DNA of 64,000 nucleotides from Thraustochytrium sp. TN22 (lineage: Eukaryota > Sar > Bigyra > Thraustochytrida > Thraustochytriidae). The notes beneath the pieces are model-generated. The model was not told the DNA's origin, did not search any database, and worked only from the letters and a program-made list of their open reading frames with translations. The position numbers and the translations under genes were made by a program. Below, one piece after another: positions 8,856 to 17,835 of the stretch; position 1 is the first letter of the stretch; every line of letters begins with the position of its first letter. The stretch is taken from the NCBI GenBank assembly GCA_013306675.1, contig JABLUY010000158.1, positions 28,384 through 92,383 on the forward strand, given 5' to 3'.

Positions 8856-11513
8856 ATGCGCGCGGCGGCGGTGCTGGCGGCGGCGGCCGTGCTGCACTTC
8901 GCCGGGCTGCTGCTGTTCAATGAGGGCTTCTTCCTGACGCGCGTGGAGCTGCCGGACAAGAGCTCGTGCGGCGCGGCGCCGCGCGATGCTGGACGCGGGG
9001 CGGCGGCGGGTGCGGCGGCGGCGGCGGCCGAGGGCGGCTGCTGGACGCGACCGCGGTTCCGGCGCGCCGTGGTGCTGGTGATTGACGCGCTGCGGTACGA
9101 CTTTGCGGCGTGGGACCCGGACGCCACGCGCGCGAGGCCGTTCGAGAACAAGATGCCGGCGATCCGCGACCTGCTGCTGCAGCGGCCGTCGCACTCGATG
9201 CTGGTGCCGTTCTACGCGGACCCGCCGACGACGACGATGCAGCGGCTCAAGGGCGTGGTGACGGGCGGGCTGCCGACCTTCATGGAGATTAAGGACGACG
9301 TGGCGAGCGAGGGCATCGAGATCACCGAGGACAACTTTATCGACTTGCTCATCAACGACGGCACGCGCAACATCACCTTCATGGGTGACGACACCTGGAC
9401 GGTGCTCTTCCCGAACCAGTTCCAGCGCTCGTTTCCGTACCCAAGCTTCAACGTCAAGGACCTGCACACCGTCGACGAGGGCGTGCTGGAGCACCTCATT
9501 CCGGAGATGCGCCGCGACGACTGGAGCTTCCTGGTGGGCCACTTCCTGGGCGTCGACCACTGCGGCCACCGCTACGGCCCCGACAACGAGCATATGACCA
9601 AGAAGCTGCTGCAGATGAACCAGGCCGTGGACGACGTCGTGCGTACTCTGGACGAGGGCACATACAACGACACAGTGCTGCTTATCTTCGGCGACCACGG
9701 CATGACCGAGGACGGCAATCACGGCGGCGCCACCGAGGAGGAGGTGGGCGCGGCGCTTTTCGTGTACTCGCCGAGCCCGCTTCTGCTGGGAACGCCGGAT
9801 AGTCAAGCGTCCTCCGCTGACCTCCAGCGCGACCTGCTCCACGAACTGCAGCTGTTGCACGCGGCCGAGACGGAGGCGCTGCGCGCCGTGCAGGATCGCG
9901 CGGCAGCGGGCGAGACAGATCCAGCGGGCGCGCCGTGGCTGCTGGCGCGCAGGCCCAGCGTGCAGCAGATCGACCTGGCGCCAACGCTGGCGCTCCTGCT
10001 GGGGCTGCCCATCCCATTTGGCAACCTTGGCTCGATTGTGCCGGAGCTCTTCTTCGTGGGCGAGTCCTGGCTCGAGCGCTACCGGGCGCTCAATGAGGCG
10101 CTTGAGGTCAACGTGGGCCAGGTCCTGCGCTACCTGGACGCCTATGGCGCGCGCGCCAGTAAGCAGCAGGGCGTGGCGCGCGAGGTGCTCGCGGACCTGC
10201 GCGCGCAGGCGCGCGCGGCCTTTGCGAGCCTGCACGAGGCGGAGGCGCAGAGCCTGGGCGAGGGCGCCCTGCTCGAGGTGCACCGCCAGACCTTCGCGGT
10301 GGCGCACCGCGTGCTGCAGCGCGCCAGCGCCGAGGGCCGGTCGCTGTGGACGCAGTTCAACCTGGTCTATATGGGCGTGGGCTTCGCGCTGGCGCTCTCG
10401 GGCGCGCTGGTCCTCCTGGTCGGCATCTGGCTCTGCTTCGCGGACGTCTTGCGCGCTACGCCGGCGGCGGACCTCGGCGCGCTCGCCGTGCTGGTGCTCC
10501 TGCAGATGCTCTCGCGGCTGTCCAACAGCTTCATTGTCTCCGAGCCGCGCGGCGTGGCGTTTCTGAGCGTGACGCTTGGCGCCTACGCGTGCGCGCGGGC
10601 CGTGCGCGCGGGGCAGTTCCGCGCGGCGTCCTACGCCGTGCTCATGGCGCTCTGCGCCAGGGCGTGCCCCGATTTGGGCGAGGCGCAATGGTGGCGGGGC
10701 CAAGAGGCGGTGCCGGGCGACCTCGACTTGGACTGGTTCTGGATGCTCTGCGTGCTGCCCGCGGCTGGAGTCCTCTTTGTGGTCGTTGTGCGTGCGTCGC
10801 CCGCGCTAGGCGGGCGCACGGCGCTCCTGGCGGCCCAGGGCCTTGCGACCGCCGCACACTGGGCGTGCCAGGCGCTCGCGACCCTGGAGCCCGGTCGCCT
10901 CTGGCTTCCACGCGTCGTATACGCGCTCGGCGTGCCTGTGACCGTGTACGAGCTGGGACGCGCGAGCCAGGCCGAGGTCCCTCGTGCACTCCTCCCGCTC
11001 CTCTTCCCGTTTCTCTTGGTGGTCGGGCCGGCCTCAGCCGCGCCGTGTCTGCTCTTTCTCGCGCAGGTGGGCGCCGTGGTACGCTACGGCCGCGCCGTGC
11101 CGCAGAGCGCGGCGCTCGTGGCGCTCATGGCCTCTATGATGTCCATGTCGTACTTTTTCGCGACGGGCCATGAGTCTTTCTTCAACAAGCTACATTACGC
11201 GTCGCCCTTTGTGGGGTTCGACGAGTATGAATACTTCCGCGGTGGCCTTATGATGGGCTTCAACACCTTTGGGGTCTACATGGTCATGGTGGGGCTGACG
11301 GCACTGCTCGGCGCATCCAAGCGCGAGACAGACTTTCTTGTACTGGTCTTTGTGGCCGTACAGGCGTGTCGATCGATTGTGATGACGGCCTTTGTGGCCG
11401 CCGAGCGCCGCCACCTCATGGTGTGGGCCATTTTTGCGCCCAAGTACGTGTTTGATGGCGTCACGCTGCTGGTCGTGGACGTCGTTGCCGTGCTGCTGTT
11501 GTTCAAGAAATAA
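8856..11513 (+). CDS. GPI ethanolamine phosphate transferase 3 (PIG-O-like)
   Basis: Encodes 885 residues. An N-terminal signal anchor (residues ~3-20) is followed by a lumenal alkaline-phosphatase-superfamily domain: VIDALRYD with metal-ligand D77, the PPTTTMQRLKG segment with nucleophile threonine among T125-T127, then VGHFLGVDHCGHRYGP and IFGDHGMTEDGNHGG, which supply the other zinc ligands. The C-terminal half (~from residue 500) is a polytopic membrane domain with roughly ten helices. The TTTMQRLKG-LTGGLPTF style and DHCGHRYGP match PIG-O/Gpi13, which adds phosphoethanolamine to the third mannose of GPI in the ER, the site used for protein attachment. At 885 residues it is shorter than the ~1,000-1,100 of animal and yeast enzymes, mainly in the membrane half. 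PIG-G and PIG-N are less likely. Confidence 0.9.
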   Translation: MRAAAVLAAAAVLHFAGLLLFNEGFFLTRVELPDKSSCGAAPRDAGRGAAAGAAAAAAEGGCWTRPRFRRAVVLVIDALRYDFAAWDPDATRARPFENKMPAIRDLLLQRPSHSMLVPFYADPPTTTMQRLKGVVTGGLPTFMEIKDDVASEGIEITEDNFIDLLINDGTRNITFMGDDTWTVLFPNQFQRSFPYPSFNVKDLHTVDEGVLEHLIPEMRRDDWSFLVGHFLGVDHCGHRYGPDNEHMTKKLLQMNQAVDDVVRTLDEGTYNDTVLLIFGDHGMTEDGNHGGATEEEVGAALFVYSPSPLLLGTPDSQASSADLQRDLLHELQLLHAAETEALRAVQDRAAAGETDPAGAPWLLARRPSVQQIDLAPTLALLLGLPIPFGNLGSIVPELFFVGESWLERYRALNEALEVNVGQVLRYLDAYGARASKQQGVAREVLADLRAQARAAFASLHEAEAQSLGEGALLEVHRQTFAVAHRVLQRASAEGRSLWTQFNLVYMGVGFALALSGALVLLVGIWLCFADVLRATPAADLGALAVLVLLQMLSRLSNSFIVSEPRGVAFLSVTLGAYACARAVRAGQFRAASYAVLMALCARACPDLGEAQWWRGQEAVPGDLDLDWFWMLCVLPAAGVLFVVVVRASPALGGRTALLAAQGLATAAHWACQALATLEPGRLWLPRVVYALGVPVTVYELGRASQAEVPRALLPLLFPFLLVVGPASAAPCLLFLAQVGAVVRYGRAVPQSAALVALMASMMSMSYFFATGHESFFNKLHYASPFVGFDEYEYFRGGLMMGFNTFGVYMVMVGLTALLGASKRETDFLVLVFVAVQACRSIVMTAFVAAERRHLMVWAIFAPKYVFDGVTLLVVDVVAVLLLFKK

Positions 11514-11709
11514 GCGACACCCACATGAGCGACACTGTGTGTGTCTTGCTTTCCCTGTGTGTGTATTGCTTTTCCTGTGTGTGTGTGTGTCTTGCTTTCG
11601 GATGGTGTTGTCTCAGTTTACATATTTCTCGGAGTTTCGGCCTTGGGCAGACCTTTTGCGTGTTTGCATGCTTGCATACTTGCGTGCTTGCATGTGTTGC
11701 GTTGGTGTT
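11514..11709. repeat. TG-rich convergent 3' region
   Basis: Short convergent spacer between PIG-O and the bestrophin gene. About 11535-11605 is rich in TGTGTG runs separated by CTTGCTTTCC-like segments, and 11650-11700 repeats TGCATGCTTGCATACTTGCG-like units. Probably both 3' UTRs. Confidence 0.5.
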
Positions 11710-13020
11710 TCAAGTCGGCTTGACCTTGCAAATTTTGCAAAAGGTGTGCGAGTGTTTGAGAAAGGAGCGGCACATCTTAGTGAGGTTGCAGTCGGACTTG
11801 CGCCAACCAAAAGGGACCTCCATCTCGCAGGCAGCCTCCTCGATGGAGTAGAGTGCAAAGGTGAGCAGGAAGGCAGCCACGATCGGCAGCGGGGGGTAGT
11901 TGTAGGCCTCGGTGTGAAAGTACCACGGCGCGAGGCAGATGCAGAGCACAAAGTTGAGGAGCAGCGTGAGGTGGTGCAGGACAAAGGGCGCCGGCGTGCG
12001 AACGAGCTCGCGGCACTTGCCCCAGCTGTGCACGATGGCCTCGACATTGTGCTGAAAGAGCTTGGAATCCGGTGTGCTCATCTTTTGCTCGCCAAAGTTG
12101 ACGAACTTGGCAAAGTAGGTGCGGATGGAGATGACGCAGACGAGGATGCGCTCCTGCGGGCCATAGCCTTTGTAGACGCCCTGCTCCGCACGCGTGAGCA
12201 GCAGCTTGAGCGGTGGCGAGCCGTAGGGGTCCTGCACGAACTTTTTTGGGTCCGCGTTGAACCACTCCATGGCGAGGCGCCCCTTTTTGGAGCCCGCCTT
12301 GTAGGTCATGTTGTCCACCTTGTGATGGCGCGACTCGCGCAGGTCTTGGCGGATGAAGGCGAGCAGTACGTTGAGGCGGCGCGTCATTTCAAGAATGTCC
12401 AGGCCGCTGCCGCGCACGTGCAGGCTCGTGGCACACGTGAGGAGGCAATCCACGGCGCTGTGCACGATCTGCAGCGACATCTCGTGGCCCTTGCGGTAGC
12501 TGTGCCAGGCGCCGAAGAGGCGGAAGCCGGCGACAAAGAGCGTCACGAAGAAGAGCGGCAAGAAGAGCTCGGGCGCTGGCGCCACCTGGTAGGCCTGCAG
12601 GGTGCCACGAAGCGAGATGATGAGCGCGGTGACGAGCGCTGAGATGACGGCCGGGAGCAGACACCTGCGCACGACGGTGCCGCGCACGTAAAAGAGGTCG
12701 CGCACGAAGCTGACGATGCCCAGCGCGCTCTCGTCGCCCCCGAGGAAAGCGCGCTTCCAATGCTTTTGCGGGAGCACCTTGGCGTAGCGCAGCCAGGCGG
12801 GAAAGTCACGCTCGAGCGCCTCGTCGCGCTGGCGCGCGGCCTCCTCGGCGCCGGCCTGGTCCTCGTCGTCCTCCTCGTCGTCCTCCTCGTCGTCCTCCTC
12901 GTCGTCGTTCCCATCGCCCGCGCGGCCGTCGTCCTCGGCGGCGCCCTCCTCGACGCTACGGTCGTCGTCTTCGAGCGCGTCTGCGGCCTCGCCGAGGCCG
13001 TCCGCGTGGACCTTGGCCAT
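11710..13020 (-). CDS. Bestrophin-family anion channel
   Basis: A 436-residue protein from the ATG at 13020; upstream in-frame codons to 13218 are Arg-rich and look non-coding. Residues 1-75 are extremely acidic, with D/E runs encoded by GTC/CTC-type repeats, and likely disordered and cytosolic. The bestrophin/RFP-TM core follows: a helix pair around LPAVISALVTALIISLRG and LFLPLFFVTLFVAGFRLFGAW, a helical cytosolic segment with RQDLRESRHH, and a second membrane pair (LTLLLNFVLCICLAPWY, PLPIVAAFLLTFALYSIEE). The family signature is the IEEAACEMEVPFGWRKSDCNL stretch (the conserved PFG followed by an acidic-Asn-Leu motif). Bestrophins form pentameric Cl-/HCO3- channels, often Ca2+- or volume-controlled. 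The protein ends soon after this motif, without the long C-terminal tail of animal bestrophins. Confidence 0.88.
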   Translation of the reverse strand: MAKVHADGLGEAADALEDDDRSVEEGAAEDDGRAGDGNDDEEDDEEDDEEDDEDQAGAEEAARQRDEALERDFPAWLRYAKVLPQKHWKRAFLGGDESALGIVSFVRDLFYVRGTVVRRCLLPAVISALVTALIISLRGTLQAYQVAPAPELFLPLFFVTLFVAGFRLFGAWHSYRKGHEMSLQIVHSAVDCLLTCATSLHVRGSGLDILEMTRRLNVLLAFIRQDLRESRHHKVDNMTYKAGSKKGRLAMEWFNADPKKFVQDPYGSPPLKLLLTRAEQGVYKGYGPQERILVCVISIRTYFAKFVNFGEQKMSTPDSKLFQHNVEAIVHSWGKCRELVRTPAPFVLHHLTLLLNFVLCICLAPWYFHTEAYNYPPLPIVAAFLLTFALYSIEEAACEMEVPFGWRKSDCNLTKMCRSFLKHSHTFCKICKVKPT

Positions 13021-13438
13021 TTGGCGCGGAACCAGGCGAGCTGGCGAGCGGCGGGCGAGCAGCGCGCCGCGCCTTTTCGCCGGGAGGACTGCGCGCGCGC
13101 GGCTGGCCGCGCGTCCCACTGGCAGGCGCCGCCGGCGGGGCTCGCGGGCAAGGTTTGGCGGGACTCCCGCGACATGGTACTTAGTACTACCGTTACGAAT
13201 AGGCCACAGAGCGGACAAATAGGCCGTGAGACCACTGTCATCTGGTCAGACGACTTGGAGGAGCAGGACTCGGACTCGAGACGACGGAGCAAGGGCACGC
13301 TCTTGCGGCAAGTGACAGGTGATCACAAGTTGAGAAACAACAAATGGGTTGGAATGGTCAGACAGGCAGGTGCACGGGCTTTTTGCTTGGCGCGAGGGAC
13401 TACTACGAGCGTGTGCGAGCCCGGCGTGGTGGTCACAG
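13021..13438. other. Intergenic, upstream of bestrophin
   Basis: Spacer between the 3' end of the myosin gene and the start of the bestrophin gene, both on the minus strand. Moderately GC-rich. A short stretch at 13185-13215 is AT-richer (TAGTACTACCGTTACGAAT). No ORF is supported. If the myosin had a downstream tail exon it would have to lie here, but none is recognisable. Confidence 0.45.
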
Positions 13439-16036
13439 TCAGACAGCAGCGTCAATGGCTGCCTCTTCGGCTTCGCGGAGTTGCTTGGCCTCGAGGGCCT
13501 CCTTGAAGATGTCTTCTGGGGCGCGGCCGGAGTCTGAGAACTGGCGCGAGTTGTGGTCGAGGGTCTCCAAGACCTGGTCGACGAGGAAAACCTTGGTGGC
13601 ACCGACGCGAAAGAGCCTATTCTTGGCGTCGGAGCCGCACTCCTGCGAGAGCAGGGAGACCGCGGCGGGGCGGTCGTCGTGGCCCTGGCGCCACTCGATG
13701 GCGTGCGCAGCGAGGAGGTACGGGTAGCGCGACAAAAGGTCGGCGAAGTCGAGGCGCACGGGGAAGCCCTGCTTGCGCACGTCAATCATCTGCAGGACGC
13801 CAAGCGCGCGGAGCTGGCCAATGACGAGGTGGGCATCCCAATGGAACATGGGCGGGGTCTTGAGCTCATTGGGTTTGATGCAGCGCACAAAATGCAGGTC
13901 GGTGCTTTCGAGGATCTCGGCGAGGTCGTACATTTGCTGGCGAAAACGTGAGGAAATGCTCTCGAGCTTGGCCATTTTGCGCGTCTTGGAAGTGACCTCC
14001 TCGAGGGCGGCGACGGCGGCGGCGGCCGTGGCGCGCGCCGTGACCATTCGCGTGGAGCGCACGCGCGCGGTGGGCGTGAGCAGGTGGCGCGGGAAGCCGT
14101 TCTCGCCCCTGCCGTCGACGATGAGGTCGCGCAGGTCAGGCTGGAGGTGGTCGGAGTTCTTGGAGACCAGGCCGTCGGCCTCGTACTTGACGCGGCCGGC
14201 AAAGTGCACGATCTCGAAGGAGCGGTCAAACTTGGAGAGGATGAGGCGGTCGTTGGACTCGCCGTAGATCGACTGCAAGCTGAGAAAAAAGTTGCTGTCG
14301 GAGCCGTTGGCGCCGAGCGTGCCCTGCTCGTCGAGCAGCTGGAAGATGCCGTTAGGCCGGCTGTCGAGGAGGGCGAGCAGATCGTCGTTGGTCTGGAGCT
14401 CGAAGTTGGGTGGCTCCACTTTCTCGGCACTCAGCACGCTGCGCTCGAGCTCGAAGATGACGGCGTCGAACATGCTCTGGAGCTTCTCGTTGGCGTAGTT
14501 GATACAAAGCTGCTCGAAGGAGTTGACCTGCAGCACCTCAAAGCCGAAGACGTCGAGAATGCCGATGAAGAGCGTAGCCTTGCCGAGGTGGCCCGTGATG
14601 GCGAGGCTAGTGGCGGCATTGATGCGATCGACGAGCCAGACGAAGAGCGACGAGTAGAGCGCCTTGGCCAGGCCGTCGCGCGAGTTCTCGGCCTCCTCCA
14701 TGCTCAAGGGTACAATGGAGACCGAGGTGCGGCGGCCGGCGCGCACGGAGCGGCGCACCAGCGCCGTCTCGAGCGCGTCCAGATGCACACCCAGGAGGTC
14801 GGGCAGCGCCGGGTGCACGCCCACGCAGCGCACGCCAGCGCCCACCGGGCCGGCCTCGAAGGAGATGTTGCCAAGCAGCAGGATGCCGACCAGGACGGAC
14901 CACATGTCGCGCATCTCGTCGGGCATGAACCCGAGAACCTCGAGCGCCGCCAGCAGCCGGCGGAACTGCTCGAGGTCGTCCTGGCGCAGCGAGGCCCCGC
15001 CCGCAGCGGCGGCGGCGGCGGCGGCCTCCGCCTCGGCAGCCGCTGCCGCGTCCGCGTCGCTCTCGCTGTTGGCTAGGTACCGGTAGTCCTGCCAGGCGCC
15101 GAGCTCCAGGCCCTCCGGCAGCGCGCCCTCGGGCAGCAGGCCGTTGGCCGCGCCGGCCAGCAGCTGGTAGAAGATGTGGTAATTGCGCTCGCCGGCGCTC
15201 TGCATGGTGACACGGCTCTTCTCAAGCAGAAAGTGCAGCGTGCTGGCGCCCACAATCACGCCCTCTTTGTTATAGTCGAGGCGCACGAACTTGCCGAAGC
15301 GGCTCGAGTTGTCGTTGCGCACGGTCTGCGCATTGCCAAAGGCCTCGAGCACTGGGTTGGTCTCCACGATGCTGGACTCGAGCTCGGTGGCCGGCGCTGC
15401 GGGCGCCGCTTCGCCCGAGGCATCGGCCGCGGCGGCGGCCGCCGCCGCCGCCGCTTCGTCGTTGGTGGACGAGGTGCGGCGCGAGCCCTTGGGCGCGCCG
15501 CGCTTGCCGAAGAGGCCCATGACGCCGAAGCTGCCGCGCGGCTTCTTCTTGCCCTGCAAGCTCTTGCGGCGGCGCGCGCTGGCCGTCGCCAAGTACGCCA
15601 TGACGCGCTTGGACGCCTCGGTCTTGCCAGCGCCGCTCTCGCCGTTCACCAGCACGCTCTGGCTCTTGCCGCGGAAGCCATTCTGCAGCAGGTCCTTGTA
15701 CACGCGGTCCGCCAGGTCGTGCAAGAAGGCGTCGTCCGCCACGTCGTGGTACGGGTTCACGCTCAGCAGCACGTCGCCCACGTGCGTGTAGATGTGGTCC
15801 GCCTCCGCGCGCAGCCGCAGCAGGTTCAGCAGGCCTGCCTCGCTCATGCTCGCCATGCGGTACACGTCGTCCAGCGCGGCGTCCTCATGGCTCGCGTCGT
15901 ACGGCTGCGTGTTCTCCACCGCCACCTCCGCCGTCTCCTCGTCGCCGATGTCCACCACCACCGCGTCCTCGCTCGCGCTCACCACGTCCAGCAGCCGCCA
16001 GCCCGCCACCTCGTCCCGCACCCACAGCCGGTCCAT
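13439..16036 (-). CDS. Myosin motor protein without visible neck or tail
   Basis: Encodes 865 residues from the ATG at 16036 (MDRLWVRDEVAGW, an SH3-like N-terminal subdomain); the longer open frame to 16585 is low-complexity. The motor is complete: P-loop GESGAGKT at 132-139, switch I NDNSSRFGKF, switch II DVFGFE, relay and SH1-like region, actin-binding loops, and the converter ending FRVGATKVFL. Loop 1, between the P-loop helix and NPVLEAFGNAQT, is expanded by roughly 60-70 residues of Lys/Arg-rich then poly-Ala sequence. A second poly-Ala insert follows QDYRYLANSESDAD. After the converter only ~55 residues remain, with a short charged helix and no IQ motif or tail domain recognised, so the product is essentially a free motor. 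A tail on a distant exon cannot be excluded. Function would be ATP-driven movement on actin; class not assignable. Confidence 0.9.
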   Translation of the reverse strand: MDRLWVRDEVAGWRLLDVVSASEDAVVVDIGDEETAEVAVENTQPYDASHEDAALDDVYRMASMSEAGLLNLLRLRAEADHIYTHVGDVLLSVNPYHDVADDAFLHDLADRVYKDLLQNGFRGKSQSVLVNGESGAGKTEASKRVMAYLATASARRRKSLQGKKKPRGSFGVMGLFGKRGAPKGSRRTSSTNDEAAAAAAAAAADASGEAAPAAPATELESSIVETNPVLEAFGNAQTVRNDNSSRFGKFVRLDYNKEGVIVGASTLHFLLEKSRVTMQSAGERNYHIFYQLLAGAANGLLPEGALPEGLELGAWQDYRYLANSESDADAAAAAEAEAAAAAAAAGGASLRQDDLEQFRRLLAALEVLGFMPDEMRDMWSVLVGILLLGNISFEAGPVGAGVRCVGVHPALPDLLGVHLDALETALVRRSVRAGRRTSVSIVPLSMEEAENSRDGLAKALYSSLFVWLVDRINAATSLAITGHLGKATLFIGILDVFGFEVLQVNSFEQLCINYANEKLQSMFDAVIFELERSVLSAEKVEPPNFELQTNDDLLALLDSRPNGIFQLLDEQGTLGANGSDSNFFLSLQSIYGESNDRLILSKFDRSFEIVHFAGRVKYEADGLVSKNSDHLQPDLRDLIVDGRGENGFPRHLLTPTARVRSTRMVTARATAAAAVAALEEVTSKTRKMAKLESISSRFRQQMYDLAEILESTDLHFVRCIKPNELKTPPMFHWDAHLVIGQLRALGVLQMIDVRKQGFPVRLDFADLLSRYPYLLAAHAIEWRQGHDDRPAAVSLLSQECGSDAKNRLFRVGATKVFLVDQVLETLDHNSRQFSDSGRAPEDIFKEALEAKQLREAEEAAIDAAV

Positions 16037-17070
16037 GCCGCCGCCGCGCCGCCGCCGCCGCCGCCGCCACGCCGCCGCCGCCAAGCCGCCGCCGCCGCCG
16101 CCGCCGCCGCCTCGGCCGCGCTGCCACTCCGCACTGCCGCGCGCGCGCGCTCGCTCGCTCGCTCGCTCGCTCGCCCGCGCGCCTCCAGCGGCGCGCGACC
16201 AAAGCACGCGCGCTCGCTCGCCCCGCTGCACACGCGCCGCGCCCCCTGCACGGGTCGCGCGGGGGCGCGCCGCGAGTGCCGGCGGCCGGGGCAACCGCGC
16301 GCGCGGCCGCCGCCCGGGCGCGAGGCGGGCGGGAGGTACCGCCGCGCGCGCGCCGCCGCCGGAAGCCGCACGCTGCACCCCGGCGCCCCCGCCCGCGCGT
16401 GCCGGGTCAGCGGCCACGAGGAGGAGGAGGAGGAGGGCGTGTGCGCCGAGGAGGAGGAGGAGGAGGAGGAGGAGGAGGGGCGCTTGGCTGCGCGGGCAGG
16501 AGCTCGGCAGGCAGGCACGGCAGGCGGCCGAGGAGCTGGTCGGGCTGTTGCCTGGCTCGAGACCCGAGTCTTCGTCGAGCTTCAAGGCCTCAAGGCTTCC
16601 AGGTCAAGGCAGTTCAGTTCAAGGCAGTTCAAGGTACGGGCAGAGGTTCTGACTGACATGTGAAGGCTCGCTTGCAGTGCTTGCCGTGCCGGGGAAAGAG
16701 GGTGTCTATGAGCGTGCTGAAGCTGGTGCGGCCACGAGTACGCGCGTGCAGGGCCGTGACTGGCGAAGGCGTGCGCGTCTCCGCAAGACGCAAGCCAGGA
16801 GCAAACACAGTGCACTGAGTGCAGGGCGCAGCGTGGAGGATGATGTATGATGTGAGTGCAGCGTAGTTCGGAGTGCAGCATGGCGCACTGCAGCGCGCAG
16901 CCCAGCGCGCGCAGCGACGCGGCGCGGCCCCGTGCTGGCCCAGCAAGGCCCAGAGGGTGGCCGTAGCTGGAGCTGGTCCAGCCGCGAGATACTGTAACAG
17001 ACAGTAATTTTCCGCGCGGCCCGCTCGGAGCACGCACGGAAGCAGCGCAGGCTAGCGAGCTAGCCTGACG
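16037..17070. other. Intergenic, upstream of myosin, repeat-rich
   Basis: The first 550 bp next to the myosin start is extreme GC sequence: CCG runs (16037-16125), a GCTC tetranucleotide run (16147-16175) and GAGGAG runs (16418-16480). It keeps the myosin frame open but looks like leader or promoter. From ~16600 the composition is more ordinary, with a duplicated AGGCAGTTCA unit at 16608-16632. No gene is supported. Confidence 0.45.
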
Positions 17071-17835
17071 CTAGCCTTCTATCGTGGCATGGTGCTCGGC
17101 GGCGGCGCGAGCGTACTTGCTGCCGTGGACGATCTGGTAGTTGGCCTGGCGCTCGGCAAGACGCGGCAGGACGCCCGTAGGGGCGCCGGAGGCGAGTAGG
17201 GTGCCGTTGTCGTCGACGAGCACAAAGGTCGAGAAGTCCGGCGGGCACCAGACGAGCTTGAAGGCGATGGCGCTCTGGAACTGCACGTGCGCCACGTCGC
17301 GCGGCGGGTCCTCCCCGGCGCCCAGCTGGCAGGTGGTCCATGAGCCGCCAGGCCCGAGCTCCGGCAGGCTCGCTACGCGGATGCCTTCGCCCAGAGGGTT
17401 GCCAGGCGCGATGCCGGGGATGCTGCCGTCGTGCTCGGCGTCCGCGGTGTCCATGCGCATCGTCGTCAAATCCACGTGGTTGAAGTCATTGAAGGCGTGG
17501 CCCGTGTACCCCTTGCCCGGCGCCACCTCGCGCAGGTCGCGCAGGCCACCCGCCCAGAGCAGGCTGCGCCGCACCTCCTCCCAGTCCTTGGACAGCGCCT
17601 CGCGCGACAGGCTCGCCACGCGCTGCTGCACGCCGCGCAGCCTCTCCAGCGCCGTGCCCGGGTACTTGGCCTTCATGCTCGCCTCCGCGTCACGCTGCGC
17701 CTCGCACGCCGTCGCGCTCTCCAGCGGCGCCGATGCCAGCGCCGGCGCCAGCGTCAGCGCTAGCGCCAGCGCCAGCAGGCGCGCCGCGGTTGCCTGCGTC
17801 GCGGTCGCCTGCGCCCTGCCGCTCGCCGCACGCAT
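17071..17835 (-). CDS. Secreted conserved-looking hypothetical protein
   Basis: A 254-residue product from the ATG at 17835. An upstream in-frame ATG at 17892 would bury the signal peptide, so the internal start is preferred. Residues ~1-35 form a signal sequence (basic start, then a Leu/Ala-rich core ending ALAS). The mature part has three cysteines, C44, one in TTCQLG and one in KLVWCPPD, and a distinctive line GYTGHAFNDFNHVDLTTM, in which His, Asp and Asn could form a metal or active site. The C-terminal part is beta-like (FKLVWCPPDFSTFVLVDDNGTLL). No family is recognised. Its first 146 bases overlap, in a different frame, the 3' end of the neighbouring minus-strand ORF. Confidence 0.65.
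   Translation of the reverse strand: MRAASGRAQATATQATAARLLALALALTLAPALASAPLESATACEAQRDAEASMKAKYPGTALERLRGVQQRVASLSREALSKDWEEVRRSLLWAGGLRDLREVAPGKGYTGHAFNDFNHVDLTTMRMDTADAEHDGSIPGIAPGNPLGEGIRVASLPELGPGGSWTTCQLGAGEDPPRDVAHVQFQSAIAFKLVWCPPDFSTFVLVDDNGTLLASGAPTGVLPRLAERQANYQIVHGSKYARAAAEHHATIEG

Noticed and set aside
8829-10703. 624-codon minus ORF opposite PIG-O
   Set aside because: Antisense shadow; low-complexity Arg/His/Gln composition.
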